Below are positions 40,001 through 47,895 of a stretch of DNA of 64,000 nt, one piece after another (the first letter of the stretch is position 1; each line of letters starts with the position of its first letter). The stretch lies in contig NC_069138.1 in the NCBI RefSeq assembly GCF_026914265.1, positions 30,926,262 to 30,990,261 on the forward strand. The letters run 5' to 3'. The notes under the pieces were generated by a model, which saw only the letters and a list, made by a program, of their open reading frames with translations, ran no database searches and was not told the DNA's origin. A program made the position numbers and the translations under genes. This DNA comes from Mya arenaria (taxonomy: Eukaryota; Mollusca; Bivalvia; Myida; Myidae).

Positions 40001-40376
40001 TAAGTTGCCACCAAACCAGAATATAATTATGAATTGATATTTAAACTGTGTTTTGTAAATATATTCAATGCAAATCCAAACGTTTGTAGAGTGTACTTCC
40101 AGAAGCCATGTATTTCATTGTCACTACTATAGGCGAGGAATTTTAGTATATATATACGGCTTAATCGAATCCACGACTAATTAAGTTGTATTTTCAGATA
40201 ATGTTTACATCGAGTGGACTGAGCAAGAAAATGCTAGTGCTCACTCGCCGTATAGTGATATAAGCAAAAGCTGTGAGGAGAACCCCTACGACTCAGTCTC
40301 AGGTGAAATTGGAATGAACAGACTTTCCTCCGTGGATAATGCAACATACATGAACCTTCAACTCAAACCGTCGTAA
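3993..40376 (+). CDS. Receptor copy 1 (spliced): TSP1/EGF-like single-pass membrane protein
   Basis: Joined exons: 3993-4044, 31491-31706, 32215-32343, 34027-34149, 35107-35499, 35670-35802, 35917-37069, 37312-37567, 38047-38340, 38906-39014, 39827-39882, 40198-40376. They give 3093 nt and 1030 residues without a stop. Layout: signal peptide 1-17; TSP1 about 18-50; cysteine-rich EGF-like modules to about 215; ectodomain of uncertain, FN3-like sandwiches to about 916; transmembrane helix about 926-951; tail 952-1030. Exons 2, 3, 4, 5 and 9 are all 1-1 symmetric, the usual signature of shuffled extracellular modules. The architecture recalls invertebrate phagocytic or recognition receptors, but I cannot name a family and ligand and role are unknown. 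A convergent paralogue lies at 51931-62933. Confidence 0.8.
4045..5689 (+). other. 5' part of inferred intron 1
   Basis: AT-rich sequence between the candidate signal-peptide exon and the satellite. No exon, RNA gene or repeat is recognisable; the open frame on the - strand at 4210-4464 has no family resemblance. Confidence 0.45.
5690..8290 (+). repeat. Satellite subfamily A (38 bp)
   Basis: Units carry ATATTGGTTGATACGTCC then MAAACCTCACACATGCCC. They differ from the core subfamily in TTGGTTGAT versus TTGTATGAT, CCTCAC versus CCGCAC and ACATGCC versus ACTTGCC. About 69 units by length. The short array at the right end of the window resembles this subfamily more than the core one. Confidence 0.93.
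6600..8260 (+). repeat. 830-bp tandem segmental duplication inside subfamily A
   Basis: Rare unit variants recur exactly 830 bp apart: ACGCATTCCC at 6641 and 7471, CCCTAAAATTGG near 7100 and 7930, and TTGATTGATACGTACAAAA near 7222 and 8052. The intervening variants keep the same order, so a 22-unit block was duplicated recently. Confidence 0.88.
8290..10829 (+). repeat. Heterogeneous transitional satellite units
   Basis: From 8300 to about 8700 the units are homogeneous and carry CCGAACACTTGCTCC and CACTGTATGAT. After that they become strongly diverged, with CATTGCATGAAACG, TTTCATGATG and similar variants and many indels. A block of about 260 bp around 9355-9615 is repeated at about 9617-9875 (shared TCAATATTGCATGAAACG at about 9428 and 9689). 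This looks like an old flank of the array that escaped homogenisation. Confidence 0.85.
10830..11499. other. Non-repeat island interrupting the satellite
   Basis: The array stops in the middle of a unit after GAATGATA and resumes at CACTAGCCCCAACATTGCAT. The 670 bp between show no satellite. CTCACT occurs near both edges (about 10855 and 11494), and both edges have TGCA followed by an AT-rich stretch, which may be a weak target-site duplication. Inside are a CG-containing stretch (CACATGCGCACAAAAGATGC, about 10937-10956) and poly-A and poly-T runs, but no transposase or reverse transcriptase frame. An insertion of a non-autonomous element is the simplest reading. Confidence 0.7.
11500..12850 (+). 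repeat. Dimeric (75-bp) higher-order satellite zone
   Basis: Between about 11660 and 12420 two unit types alternate: one with GCATAATACGTTTAAAA, and one with GAATGATATGTGCAAACC ending in ACTTTCCCC. The TGATATGTGC marker at 11741 and 11816 is spaced exactly 75 bp. Because 75 is divisible by three, this zone gives the longest open frames of the array (269 and 191 residues on the - strand), which are artefacts of the period. Confidence 0.9.
12851..31000 (+). repeat. Homogeneous satellite core (37/38 bp)
   Basis: Units are nearly identical: GATACGTTTAAACCGCACAC then TTGCCCC(C)AACATTGTAT. Variation is mostly at three sites: GTTTAAAC versus GTTCAAAC, CGCACACTTGCCCC versus CGCATACTTACACC, and four versus five Cs. 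The octamer GTTTAAAC is itself a perfect palindrome present in most units. About 490 units by length. The uniformity implies recent homogenisation. Confidence 0.96.
23640..31000 (+). repeat. 1.4-1.5 kb higher-order repeat in distal satellite core
   Basis: A rare variant unit (AAACGGCAYTGTTGCCCCAA) occurs at 23970, 25349, 26843, 28297 and 29713, with an older copy at 21511. A second rare variant pair (TTGCACCAACATTGTATGAT followed by GCG) accompanies it near 23646, 24912, 26557, 27866 and 29275. Spacings of 1379, 1494, 1454 and 1416 bp show a higher-order unit of about 37-40 monomers. Confidence 0.88.
31147..31490 (+). other. Array-to-gene junction, 3' end of intron 1
   Basis: No satellite and no exon. 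The junction segment around 31168-31195 (TTTTTTGCCAGGAGTGATGA) corresponds to the reverse complement of 63100-63130 beside the right array, so the duplicated segment reaches at least into the satellite edge. Confidence 0.7.
31491..31706 (+). CDS. Receptor copy 1 exon 2: thrombospondin type 1 repeat
   Basis: Acceptor aaacag|AC, phase 1-1. The product starts D-G-C-T-W-G and carries the TSP1 hallmark WSTCTASCGGGTKSRTC (residues 31-47), followed by a second cysteine cluster (CNELCYHGNTYSGGRCHC, 62-79) that resembles half of an EGF or TIL-like module. The donor is GAAG|gcaatc, a GC-AG intron start; it is conserved in the paralogue and is the only position that keeps the frame. In vertebrate proteins TSP1 repeats bind glycosaminoglycans and other matrix ligands. 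Confidence 0.9.
32215..32343 (+). CDS. Receptor copy 1 exon 3: cysteine-rich EGF-like module
   Basis: Acceptor ttatag|GC and donor TCTG|gtagga, phase 1-1, 43 residues. Six cysteines (C..NCPTSQHQC...RCLRC...GGC) suggest a small disulphide-bonded module of the EGF-like type. The preceding intron (31707-32214) has nothing recognisable. Confidence 0.9.
32344..34026 (+). other. Receptor copy 1 intron 3
   Basis: It contains a GC/GT microsatellite and a long G-run (described separately), and otherwise AT-rich DNA. A stretch at 33200-33221 (CTTGCGAATGACTGCTTAAA) matches the reverse complement of 60613-60636 in intron 3 of the other copy, confirming that introns were duplicated too. Confidence 0.7.
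32561..32619 (+). repeat. (CG)/(GT)/(GTGC) microsatellite plus 14-base G-run
   Basis: Alternating CGCGCGTGTGTGTGTG and GTGC repeats run into 14 consecutive Gs (32600-32613), an A and five more Gs. On the coding strand this could form a G-quadruplex, and the purine/pyrimidine alternation is Z-DNA-prone. It lies in intron 3 and is absent from the corresponding intron of the paralogue. Confidence 0.9.
34027..34149 (+). CDS. Receptor copy 1 exon 4: cysteine-rich module
   Basis: Acceptor ttttcag|CA and donor CAAC|gtaagg, phase 1-1, 41 residues. Motif CPAITNCKGRSCTSASNVIC followed by KEC and, at the end, KECQ. Cysteine spacing is EGF/furin-like and repeats the pattern of exon 3, suggesting duplication of the module. 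Confidence 0.9.
34150..35106 (+). other. Receptor copy 1 intron 4
   Basis: AT-rich with no genes. Around 34336-34385 (CACTTTTCCTCAGGAGGTTT and onward) it is homologous to the reverse complement of 59165-59215 in the paralogue. Confidence 0.65.
35107..35499 (+). CDS. Receptor copy 1 exon 5: EGF-like domain and start of large ectodomain
   Basis: Acceptor tttag|GG and donor ACAG|gttagc, phase 1-1, 131 residues. It opens with a clear EGF-like core (C..FCWPGSCSTNGLTKDCTC...C, residues 176-215), then enters a region without cysteine pattern (ACHHLQDMYGNYQPSTLQFD, IDISRYSPPAFIVEQAFGIT) that I do not recognise. The paralogous exon is one base shorter. Confidence 0.9.
35670..35802 (+). CDS. Receptor copy 1 exon 6
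   Basis: Acceptor ggacag|CT and donor AGGC|gtaagt, phase 1-2, about 44 residues (LTTITTDRRLIDRNLSQFVK and SHNLTVSSIAYS). Beta-rich ectodomain sequence of unknown family. The exon is bounded by short introns of 170 and 114 bp and is conserved in the other copy. Confidence 0.88.
35917..37069 (+). CDS. Receptor copy 1 exon 7: main ectodomain exon
   Basis: Acceptor aaacag|AT and donor AAAG|gtttgt, phase 2-0, 1153 nt, about 384 residues. The longest exon. It has several N-glycosylation sequons (NKT, NVS, NHT, NLS, NRT) and repeated beta-sandwich style motifs: YCFTLEVKDVADNVRQCRRF and YTVNVKAIDIAGNTLS, each followed by a strand and an IDRSAP-type linker (about 664-669). Such V-x-A-x-D-x-A-G-N plus D-x-[TS]-x-P patterns are common in FN3-like extracellular repeats; I infer two or three such domains but cannot assign a family. 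The paralogous exon has a 1-bp deletion. Confidence 0.9.
37312..37567 (+). CDS. Receptor copy 1 exon 8: FN3-like repeat segment
   Basis: Acceptor ttccag|GA and donor AATG|gtaaaa, phase 0-1, 85 residues. It has a cysteine cluster (MCDIEYDSTCYCPQVGHC), then YFFNISVKNNAGLMSEKR and the linker VDETPPQVG (800-808), the same strand/linker signature as in exon 7. A 479-bp intron follows with nothing notable. Confidence 0.9.
38047..38340 (+). CDS. Receptor copy 1 exon 9: membrane-proximal domain
   Basis: Acceptor ttgcag|AT and donor AAAG|gtaaac, phase 1-1, 98 residues. Motif WQGFSDPESGIRSYRVGV (831-848) and TYITVVAINNAMQPSS: a complete A-to-G type beta sandwich in appearance. Its paralogue is 15 bp longer, an in-frame gain or loss of five residues in the loop near KDEMYTTES. 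The following intron (38341-38905) is AT-rich without features. Confidence 0.9.
38906..39014 (+). CDS. Receptor copy 1 exon 10: transmembrane helix
   Basis: Acceptor gatgcag|CA and donor AAAG|gtattt, phase 1-2. It encodes a short stalk (SMHKEDNT), then about 26 hydrophobic residues (SGAIVVILCVAVVVYIVI in the centre) and a stop-transfer K-R, continued by R-R from exon 11. One membrane pass with the N-terminus outside follows from the signal peptide and positive-inside rule. Confidence 0.92.
39608..39800 (+). mobile_element. tRNA-derived SINE in intron 10 of copy 1 (Meta-SINE-like)
   Basis: Head with a perfect A box (TAGCGCAGTGG, 39610-39620) and a B box (GGTTCAATTCC, 39653-39663), then the body TTCTCCGGGTACTTCTGC and CCCCGACAACACAAGATCAC, characteristic of the conserved central domain in widespread animal Meta-type SINEs. 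It lies about 220 bp upstream of exon 11. A decayed copy occupies the same intron position in the paralogue (53480-53650), so it predates the duplication. It is not a functional tRNA gene: the acceptor stem does not close. Confidence 0.85.
39827..39882 (+). CDS. Receptor copy 1 exon 11: juxtamembrane basic segment
   Basis: Acceptor aatag|GC and donor AAAG|gtacga, phase 2-1, about 19 residues: RRSNAKPKTKDSRVFYHK. The basic start completes the stop-transfer signal after the membrane helix; Y969 is the first tail tyrosine. The assignment is secure because a matching 53-bp exon exists in the paralogue. Confidence 0.88.
40198..40376 (+). CDS. Receptor copy 1 exon 12: tyrosine-motif cytoplasmic tail
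   Basis: Acceptor ttttcag|AT; stop TAA at 40374-40376; 58 residues. Tyrosines sit in NVYIEW (Y975), SPYSDI (Y990), ENPYDSV (Y1002) and ATYMNL (Y1022). YMNL fits the Y-x-N-x pattern recognised by Grb2-type SH2 domains, and YDSV and YSDI fit Y-x-x-hydrophobic signalling or sorting motifs. The last three tyrosines and their contexts are kept in the paralogue although about a third of tail residues differ. An ATTAAA hexamer at 40601-40606 is a possible polyadenylation signal. Confidence 0.9.
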
Positions 40377-40608
40377 TTTTTCGAATGCTCCACTTTGGGT
40401 TTCTAATATTTGTTTTTAATTTCAGTTAAACCGATTATTATTTTGGATATACGTTCAACTTTTTATTTGGTGGTACCTCTGATACAAAATGAAAATAGAA
40501 ATAAGGCGTAAAATGTAAAATTTCGGTTTGTTTCAAGTTAAATCTCACAAAATGAGTAGATGAAAGTAATAATTAATAGTATACTTGATGTTTCTTTTCT
40601 ATTAAATA
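40377..40608 (+). other. 3' UTR and flank of copy 1
   Basis: AT-rich, no conserved element seen except ATTAAA near the end. No homology to the corresponding flank of the right copy is evident by eye, so the duplicated block appears to end close to the stop codons. Confidence 0.5.
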
Positions 40609-41752
40609 TCTGTTTAATGGAGGTATATGTATCTGTTTAATGGAGAAATATGTATCTGTTTAATTGAGACATATGTATTTGTTTAATGGAAAAATATGTA
40701 TCTGTTTAATGTGTTTAATGGAGACATATGTATATGTTTAATGGAGACATATGTATCTGTTAAATGGAGAAATATGTAATTGTTAAATGGAGACATATGT
40801 TTCTGTTTAATGCAGACATATGTATCTGTTTAATGGAGACATATGTATCTGTTTAATGGAGACATATGTATTTGTTTAATGGAAAAATATGTATCTGTTT
40901 AATGTGTTAAATGGAGACATATGTATATGTTTAAAGGAAACATATGTATATGTTTAAAGGAGACATATGTACCTGTTTAATTGAGACATATGTAATTGTT
41001 AAATGGAGACATATGTTTCTGTTTAATGCAGACATATGTATCTGTTTAATGGAGACATATGTATTTGTTTAATGGAGACATATGTATCTGTTTAATGGAG
41101 AAATATGTATTTGTTTAATGGAGACATATGTAATTGTTAAATGGAGACATATGTTTCTGTTTAATGCAGACATATGTATCTGTTTAATGGAGACATATGT
41201 ATCTGTTAAATGGAGACATATGTATCGGTTAAATGGAGAAATATGTATTTGTTTAATGGAGAAATATTTATTTGTTTAATGGAGACATATGTAATTGTTA
41301 AATGGAGACATATGTTTCTGTTTAATGGAGACATATGTATCTGTATAATGGAGACATATGTATCTGTTTCATGGAGACATATATATCTGTTTAATGGAGA
41401 CATATGTATCTGTTTAATGGAGACATATGTATCTGTTTAATGGAGACATATGTATCTGTTAAATGGCGACATATGTATCTGTTAAATGGAGACATATGTA
41501 TCTGTTAAATGGCGACATATGTATCTGTTAAATGGAGACATATGTTTCTGTTTAATGGAGACATATGTATCTGTTTAATGGAGACATATGTATCTGTTTC
41601 ATGGAGACATATATATCTGTTTCATGGAGACATATATATCTGTTTAATGGAGACATATGTATCTGTTTAATGGAGACATATATATCCGTTTCATGGAGAC
41701 ATATATATCTGTTTAATGGAGACATATGTATCTGTTGAATAGAGACATATGC
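40609..41752 (+). repeat. 23-bp minisatellite
   Basis: About 50 tandem copies of CTGTTTAATGGAGACATATG plus TAT. Variants include GTTAAATGG, GAGAAATATG, GCAGACATATG and a few 5-10 bp insertions. A block of about 280 bp from near 40800 recurs in altered form after 41000, so it also grew by block duplication. It starts 230 bp past the receptor stop codon. Confidence 0.95.
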
Positions 41753-43819
41753 TAGATAGTTTAGTTAAACGTTTACGCATGTATGTAGCCGAACATAAAG
41801 CAAATGCTACAGTTTATATAATATGACAGTACAATTTTACATTATTCGAATACATAAGCAGAATGTTATTATAATAAAGACTATTTCAAATTCAATGTCA
41901 GAATCGATGATTATCAAATAAGCAGTATGTCAAAAAAACCAACATATTTGTTCCTTGTTGGATTGGTGATAGCAATGCAAACGCCTTTCTCATTTTAGAT
42001 GTATATTAAAGATATTCAACTTGAGTAGTGTAGTCTGTAGTCTGTATTGTATTATTTTTATCGTTAAATTCATAAAGGGGTAGTAGTTTTTGTCAATTAT
42101 ACTCCACAATATAAAACGCACATGTTAATTGAATGATATGATATACCATCAAACTTGCCATACAAGTAAATATGATTTGAGATATCCGGAGTACAATTGT
42201 ATGATTTCAGGATTATTTGTTTTTGTGACACCTTGTTAATGTTGGTATCATTTGAAAGGCATTACACAGAAGAGAAAATGTGCACAAATAAGATAAGAGG
42301 TTATTAAACTTGAAAGAAATGTAGGTCATGACCAGCAGAATATGTAACAAGTATCGCGTGAATATAAGAAAGAAGGTATGAACAATTGCAAAATAGATAA
42401 GTTGACGTTTGATTTCAGTTGCACAAATAACCATAACAAATATGCAATAACTATATCTATAATACTTTTTGGTCATTTATTGCACATTAAGAAATACTCT
42501 TTCAAACTATACCAACAAAAGATGGGGTCACAAAGCATTTAAATTAAACATTAAGGTTGATAGCACGTTAAAATCAAAATCGCATTTCTACACTGGATAC
42601 CTTTAATGACATCATGTTAACCGGATGATACGCTATTTAACTTGTTTTGATCCGACTTTTGAGATTCACGGCAGTTTGGACGTCCAACTCCATCAAACAG
42701 TTTCTTTTTTTCTCTGTCCATGATAGTAGTTTTGGTTCACAGGCACGCATATTTGCTTGTTGATAAATATGTTTATAATCAATTAAACAATTGCCAACTT
42801 ATTTAACAAATTTCATCACAAGACAACATACAAAAACCGGTGCAATTTACTCAAACAAAAAAGACACGTGCCGTGGTAACAGGAATTGTAAAATTTAGTT
42901 GATAGTTTGCATATGTCAAAAGTGTTAAGGACCTTGGTTTTGTTCTCAGTTTTTGCCGCCATTTTTGCAGAATTGTATGCTTCATGATAAACCATCTGCC
43001 TTTGATATACATATAATTTACAGGTATCACATTCTTACTTTCTTCTTATTGTCAATATTATTATTCTTAAGAATTGTTTTCGTAAAATGCTAATTACTTT
43101 CCTTTCTATGACATATAATGTGACTATTTCTTGCATTTCAATTGACTGTGAATGAATGTATTGCAAATGACTTCGCCTCATTTTGAACGTGTGAGTGTAA
43201 TTGTCCAAAAGCTATTTTCCTGACAGTGAAGATCTTTTCATGTATATTTGATGTATTGTTAAATGTATTTTTTGCTATTTAAGTCACTTTTCCAAATGTG
43301 CGTATTGATCGATTCGCGTCTTTTATAGCTTATAACTCCATTTAATCGGATTCATATAACAATTGTTGCTTATAATTGGCTTTTAATGAGATATTTTTAC
43401 ATCAAATTGGCGATGTAACCCTTTATTTTTTAGGCTTGTTGATAAACTTGAATGTGCATTATTTTACAGTATATTTAATGTTTTCTTAGTTATTTATGTT
43501 TGCATGCATATCACGTTATAGGTTATTCTGGGGATGTTTTCACAAGCTGCTATTTGGTATATTTGCAATAATTACCATAACAGCTTTGCAAATGATGACG
43601 ACCATATACAAAAATTAGTTCCATGTTGCTTACTATGTCATCTGATCAAATCATCAAAGATTATATATTAAGTCGTTGTACAAAGGATAAACAGTTAATA
43701 GCTGTATAATATGGAAGTTATTCAGTGTGAAGGAATTTGTTGGTTTGTGTCGGCCATTAAATACCAATTGGATAAAACTGAACTTAATAAATATAACTTA
43801 ACACAGGCCAGTTAACATT
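41753..43819. other. AT-rich intergenic DNA, nothing recognised
   Basis: I see no exon, RNA gene or repeat structure I can support in these two kilobases. Confidence 0.5.
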
Positions 43820-46170
43820 ATAAAATGAAAATGAATAAACTTATGCGTAATCAAAAGCACAAGAATGAAATTAGGCTAAGACAAATTCATTCAAAGCACC
43901 CCAAAGACTATTGGAAAGAATTAAACAGTTTAAACAAAAAAGCACAATATTAAATACCTGGACTAAGTAAATTGTACGAGCATTTTAAAACAATTGGGGC
44001 AAATGATAATAAAAGCAATGAACCAAAACTCGTTCTTTTAGAAGAAAATGACATTAACAATGACGATATCATTTTGAACTCCAAAATTACAAAACAGGAA
44101 ATTGAAAAGGCAATCAGTAATTTAAAAAAGGGAAGGCTTATGCAAACCATCTTATTCAAAATGAGTACATTGCATCTACTAAGACACTAAGCTACCGATT
44201 CATGAAGCTCTATTCAACGCCGTTTTTGACGGTGGAATAATCCTACTATATTGGCAGGAAGGCATTATTAGACCTATATACAAAAATAAAGGGTCAACAG
44301 AGGACCCGGCTAATTATAGACCAATCTGTATCTTGAGCTGCCTCTGCAAACTATTTTCGTCAGTTTGAAATGAAATATTTAACAGATATCTATAAACCCA
44401 GGAAATACTCCGTGAAAACCTAGCAGATTTTAGGTCATCATATTCTCAAGCCTTTGACTCAGTCTGGCACGATGGTCTCAACCATAAACTCCTATTTAAC
44501 CAGATTAACGGGAAAGTTTTCAGAGCCATGAAGTCTCTATATGAAAACATCAAAACATGTGTAATGATAGACGATAAAAAGTCATGTTATTTCAAAACTA
44601 CATGCGGAGTAGAAACAAGGCGATCAAATAAGTCTTGTGCTGTTTAGTCTATACTTAAATTATCTGGAAACATATATACGCTCAAACATAAACACAGGTA
44701 TAAAGAAAAAGTATTGAACGATGAAAATTTTCTTCAACGTGCTAATTTCACTTTATGCTGAAGATACTGTCCTTTTTTCGCAATAAAAAAGACTTCGAAG
44801 ATACACATTATTTTTTCAAAATTATTGAAATCGATAGAAACTAAACATTAACCAAAGTAAAACTAAAATAATGATTTTTGGTGCCAGAAAAACAGATAAA
44901 TTCCGATTTAGGATTAATGATGATGAAATTGAAATTGTTAACAGCTATAAATATCTCGGAACTCTTTTCTCCAGTAAAGGAAACTTTAAATCAGCAAGAC
45001 AACATAAAGCTTACCAAGCAAACAAGGCAATGCACTTACTAAGCATACATAATATAAGCCTCAATGCTTTCTTCTCAATTCTGTGTACACTATTGTTTTG
45101 TGCATAATTTACATGTTTTTCTGTTTCAGTGCATTACGTATTTGGTCTTTGTTAATTTGGATTATGCTCCAATTTGTAGAACTAAACTAATTGTAAATAT
45201 TATATCGAAATAAATATTGTTTAAACCAGAATACATAATATTGATATTCCAATAGACTTTCAATTAAAACATTTTGACAGCACTATTCTACCAATACTTA
45301 CATACGGATCGGAAATTTGGGGGTTTGAAAATATTGATATCATTGAGAAAGTGCATGACTGTTTGAGGAAAATCACTAACTCAAGGAGAAGTACACCAAT
45401 GTATATTCTTTACGCAGAACTTGGAAGAATCCCTAAATATAATTATACCTTCGAAAATGATAAAACTCTCTAAAATTGGTATCGTCATGTTATCACTATA
45501 TGCTATATACGCAACTAAAGTCAAAATGGTTTGCTTACATACAAAAAACACTAAACGATGTAGGCCACCCAAATGTTTGGTTCCAACAAGCACCTTGAAA
45601 CCTTAAGTCGATTGACAAATTGGTAAAACACACTCTAATTGACTAATTTAAACTGTCCTGGCATGCAAACATTAATAATACAAATAAAAGCACAATTTTT
45701 AACCTATTCAAAGAAGACACCTAACAAGCCTCCTACCTAAAGATCTCGAACAGAAATGATGCTCTAACTTTATATAGGTTCAGATCTTCAAACCACAAAC
45801 AAGCTGTTGAAAGAGGTAGATGGCAAAGCACATTCAATGCCCATAACAAAATATAGTGTTATTTTTGCTCATTAGACATTGGCGATAAATTTCACTCGCT
45901 ACTAGTCTGTAAGAAATTCATAAACCAAAGAATGATATACATCTCACCATTATTTTTTAACAGCCTTAATATTGTGAAATATAAGCTATTAATGACAAGT
46001 ACAGATAAAGACACTCTCGAAAATTTATGTAGGTTAATTCGAATAATACTTAAATCATGCAACCAATTTAAAATTACCTCGCATCATATACTAACATTTC
46101 AAATTAAAATAATACAAAATACTCAACACTTAATTGAAAGAAACAGAAAAATAATTTACCCTACAAATTA
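43820..46170 (+). pseudogene. Degenerate LINE (non-LTR retrotransposon) reverse transcriptase
   Basis: Successive frames give the usual order of a LINE ORF2: linker (DYWKELNSLNKKA; LNSKITKQEIEKAISNLKKG), RT fingers (WQEGIIRPIYKNKG, PANYRPICILSCLCKLF), QAFDSVWHDGL, GDQISLVLFSLYLN, the catalytic box as LYAEDTVLFS, SYKYLGTLFSS, ILPILTYGSEIWGF, and a C-terminal CSLDIGDKFHSLLVCKKF zinc-knuckle-like motif. It is dead: there are many stops and frameshifts, a deletion between DFRSSYS and QAFDSV, and the catalytic YADD reads YAED. The 5' end and endonuclease are absent. The clade cannot be fixed from this. Confidence 0.9.
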
Positions 46171-47655
46171 ATACTTAGCTTCTTCAGTCGCCGATGGCAA
46201 AATTTACAACCAAAACATTTGTTCATTCATCAAAATATTCCCATTCATGTATTCGCACTAAACACACGCAGACAACGAAGAACAAATACCAGCTCCACTG
46301 GTGGTACGGTTTGTTTACTCATCCGCCGTTTATGCAACCCTATTCACTTTGTATAACTCATTATTAACCCAAATGTCTAGTAATGTATGTATCCTATCCA
46401 TAATGAACATGAACACCCCAACCTCCCCCGGCAATGTCTTGCCAATACAAGTATATATCTATTACACTAAATATTAATTGATACTAACCCTTGAAACATA
46501 TTTGTCTCCATTTAGACTTTCATTGCCGTTATAATATGTATGAATTGACTGTTTTTGTAACATAATTGATATTACCTAATATACAATTACCTTTACTTGT
46601 GTGACATGCATAGTATCTGAATACTACTATCACTCTGTATAACATTGTACTTGTATGTTTTAATGAATGAAATAGCCAAACAGAGCCCCTGGTGTTTTAT
46701 ACTGCTTTCTGAATAACAGAGTTGACTCGGTGTGATACTGCTCCATTTTGTAGACGAGATAAAACAACAGTGCCCCTGTTAAGCTTTTATACACGTTCAT
46801 GTATAGATAGTTATAATGTTGCGTACTATTAATAAGTTATTTCGAATTCCTGTACCCGATTACCAATAATTTAACATGCGTTTTATATATACCCTATTCA
46901 TGTTGTTGCATACATTGTAACCTGAATTAGTAAATAAAACAAGTTTTGAGTTGAGTTGTGCTTTTAAGCACAGCTTCTTTTTCAATTGGTCACTTAAACG
47001 CATGTCAATTTCCTTTATAATTTATATTTTTGAAACATAAATCTGGAATAGAATTTTTTTTTCTTGGACGTTAAGTTATTTCATTGGAACCTCTTATTTA
47101 CTTGTGGAAATGTTTTAATGTGAAATTCGCAATAACAAATAAATCCTGTTACATTTGAAGATATGCCACTTGTTATTAATACAATTCTAACAGACCAATT
47201 GATAACAAACGAATCGACCCTTAACGAAAACTAGAAACGTTGCGTTCAACTAAAGCAGTATTATCATTAATATTTTGATTTTCCCTAGTAAAGTAAGTGG
47301 TGTAATCTTCTCAAATCGTACTTGTTAAAGCCTAAAGATTTGTGAAAATCTTTTAATAAGGCCTTCAAAGCTCACATAATAGAGAATCAGATACCTTAAA
47401 CTCAAATACCTGTATATATCATGGGAAGTCATGGGTGTCTATCCTGATTGAAATATGATGTAAGTAGGTTATAAAGAAACAATTGAAACAGACATGATTA
47501 TCGCGAGCTAAATACCGGTATATACGTTCGATATGTGAAGTATATTCATTTAGGATGTAATGCAACTGGAGCAATAATATAATGTTATTTATTAGGTGAT
47601 TTCATATTGCCACAGCCATTTGTCCGAGGTTAGCAGTATTTGCCTGAGCCCAAAT
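46171..47655. other. LINE 3' flank and AT-rich intergenic DNA
   Basis: The first several hundred bases may be LINE 3' UTR; a possible end is the AAATAAAAC at about 46932. No gene is recognisable beyond it. Confidence 0.4.
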
Positions 47656-47895
47656 TCACACTATTAAATGAACGTAAACGTGGTCGCCCTTTTCAAGAAG
47701 GACAATTACAGTTCCATTCGCGGTCTCGTACATGTCGCTAATTATCCCGATTTGAATTGCAACTTTCGCAATACCCTGCCGATTTACTTTAATTGGGCAG
47801 TCTGATGTTGTGGATGGCTCCCTATTGGTTTTCAAATTAACCAAAAGTGAGTAAATAATCTTAAAGTTAAAACTATTGCACTTTCTTGTTTCCAT
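47656..47895 (-). pseudogene. C1q-like domain fragment
   Basis: The - strand frame reads YSLLVNLKTN, then IKVNRQGIAKVAIQ, then DMYETANGTVIVLLEKGDHV and YVHLIV before a stop. The spacing of the L-V-N-L, VNRQ, D-x-Y, G-T-V-I-V-L-L and K-G-D-x-V-Y-V elements matches the C-terminal half of a globular C1q domain, a fold strongly expanded in bivalves. The usual last strand (F-S-G-F/Y) is missing after V-Y-V, and no N-terminal half or signal peptide is visible nearby. A truncated exon or gene relic is likeliest. The C1q call rests on motif recall only. Confidence 0.5.

Noticed and set aside
44871..46171. Separate small genes in the LINE region
   Set aside because: The frames are consecutive fragments of one reverse transcriptase ORF in broken order of frames.
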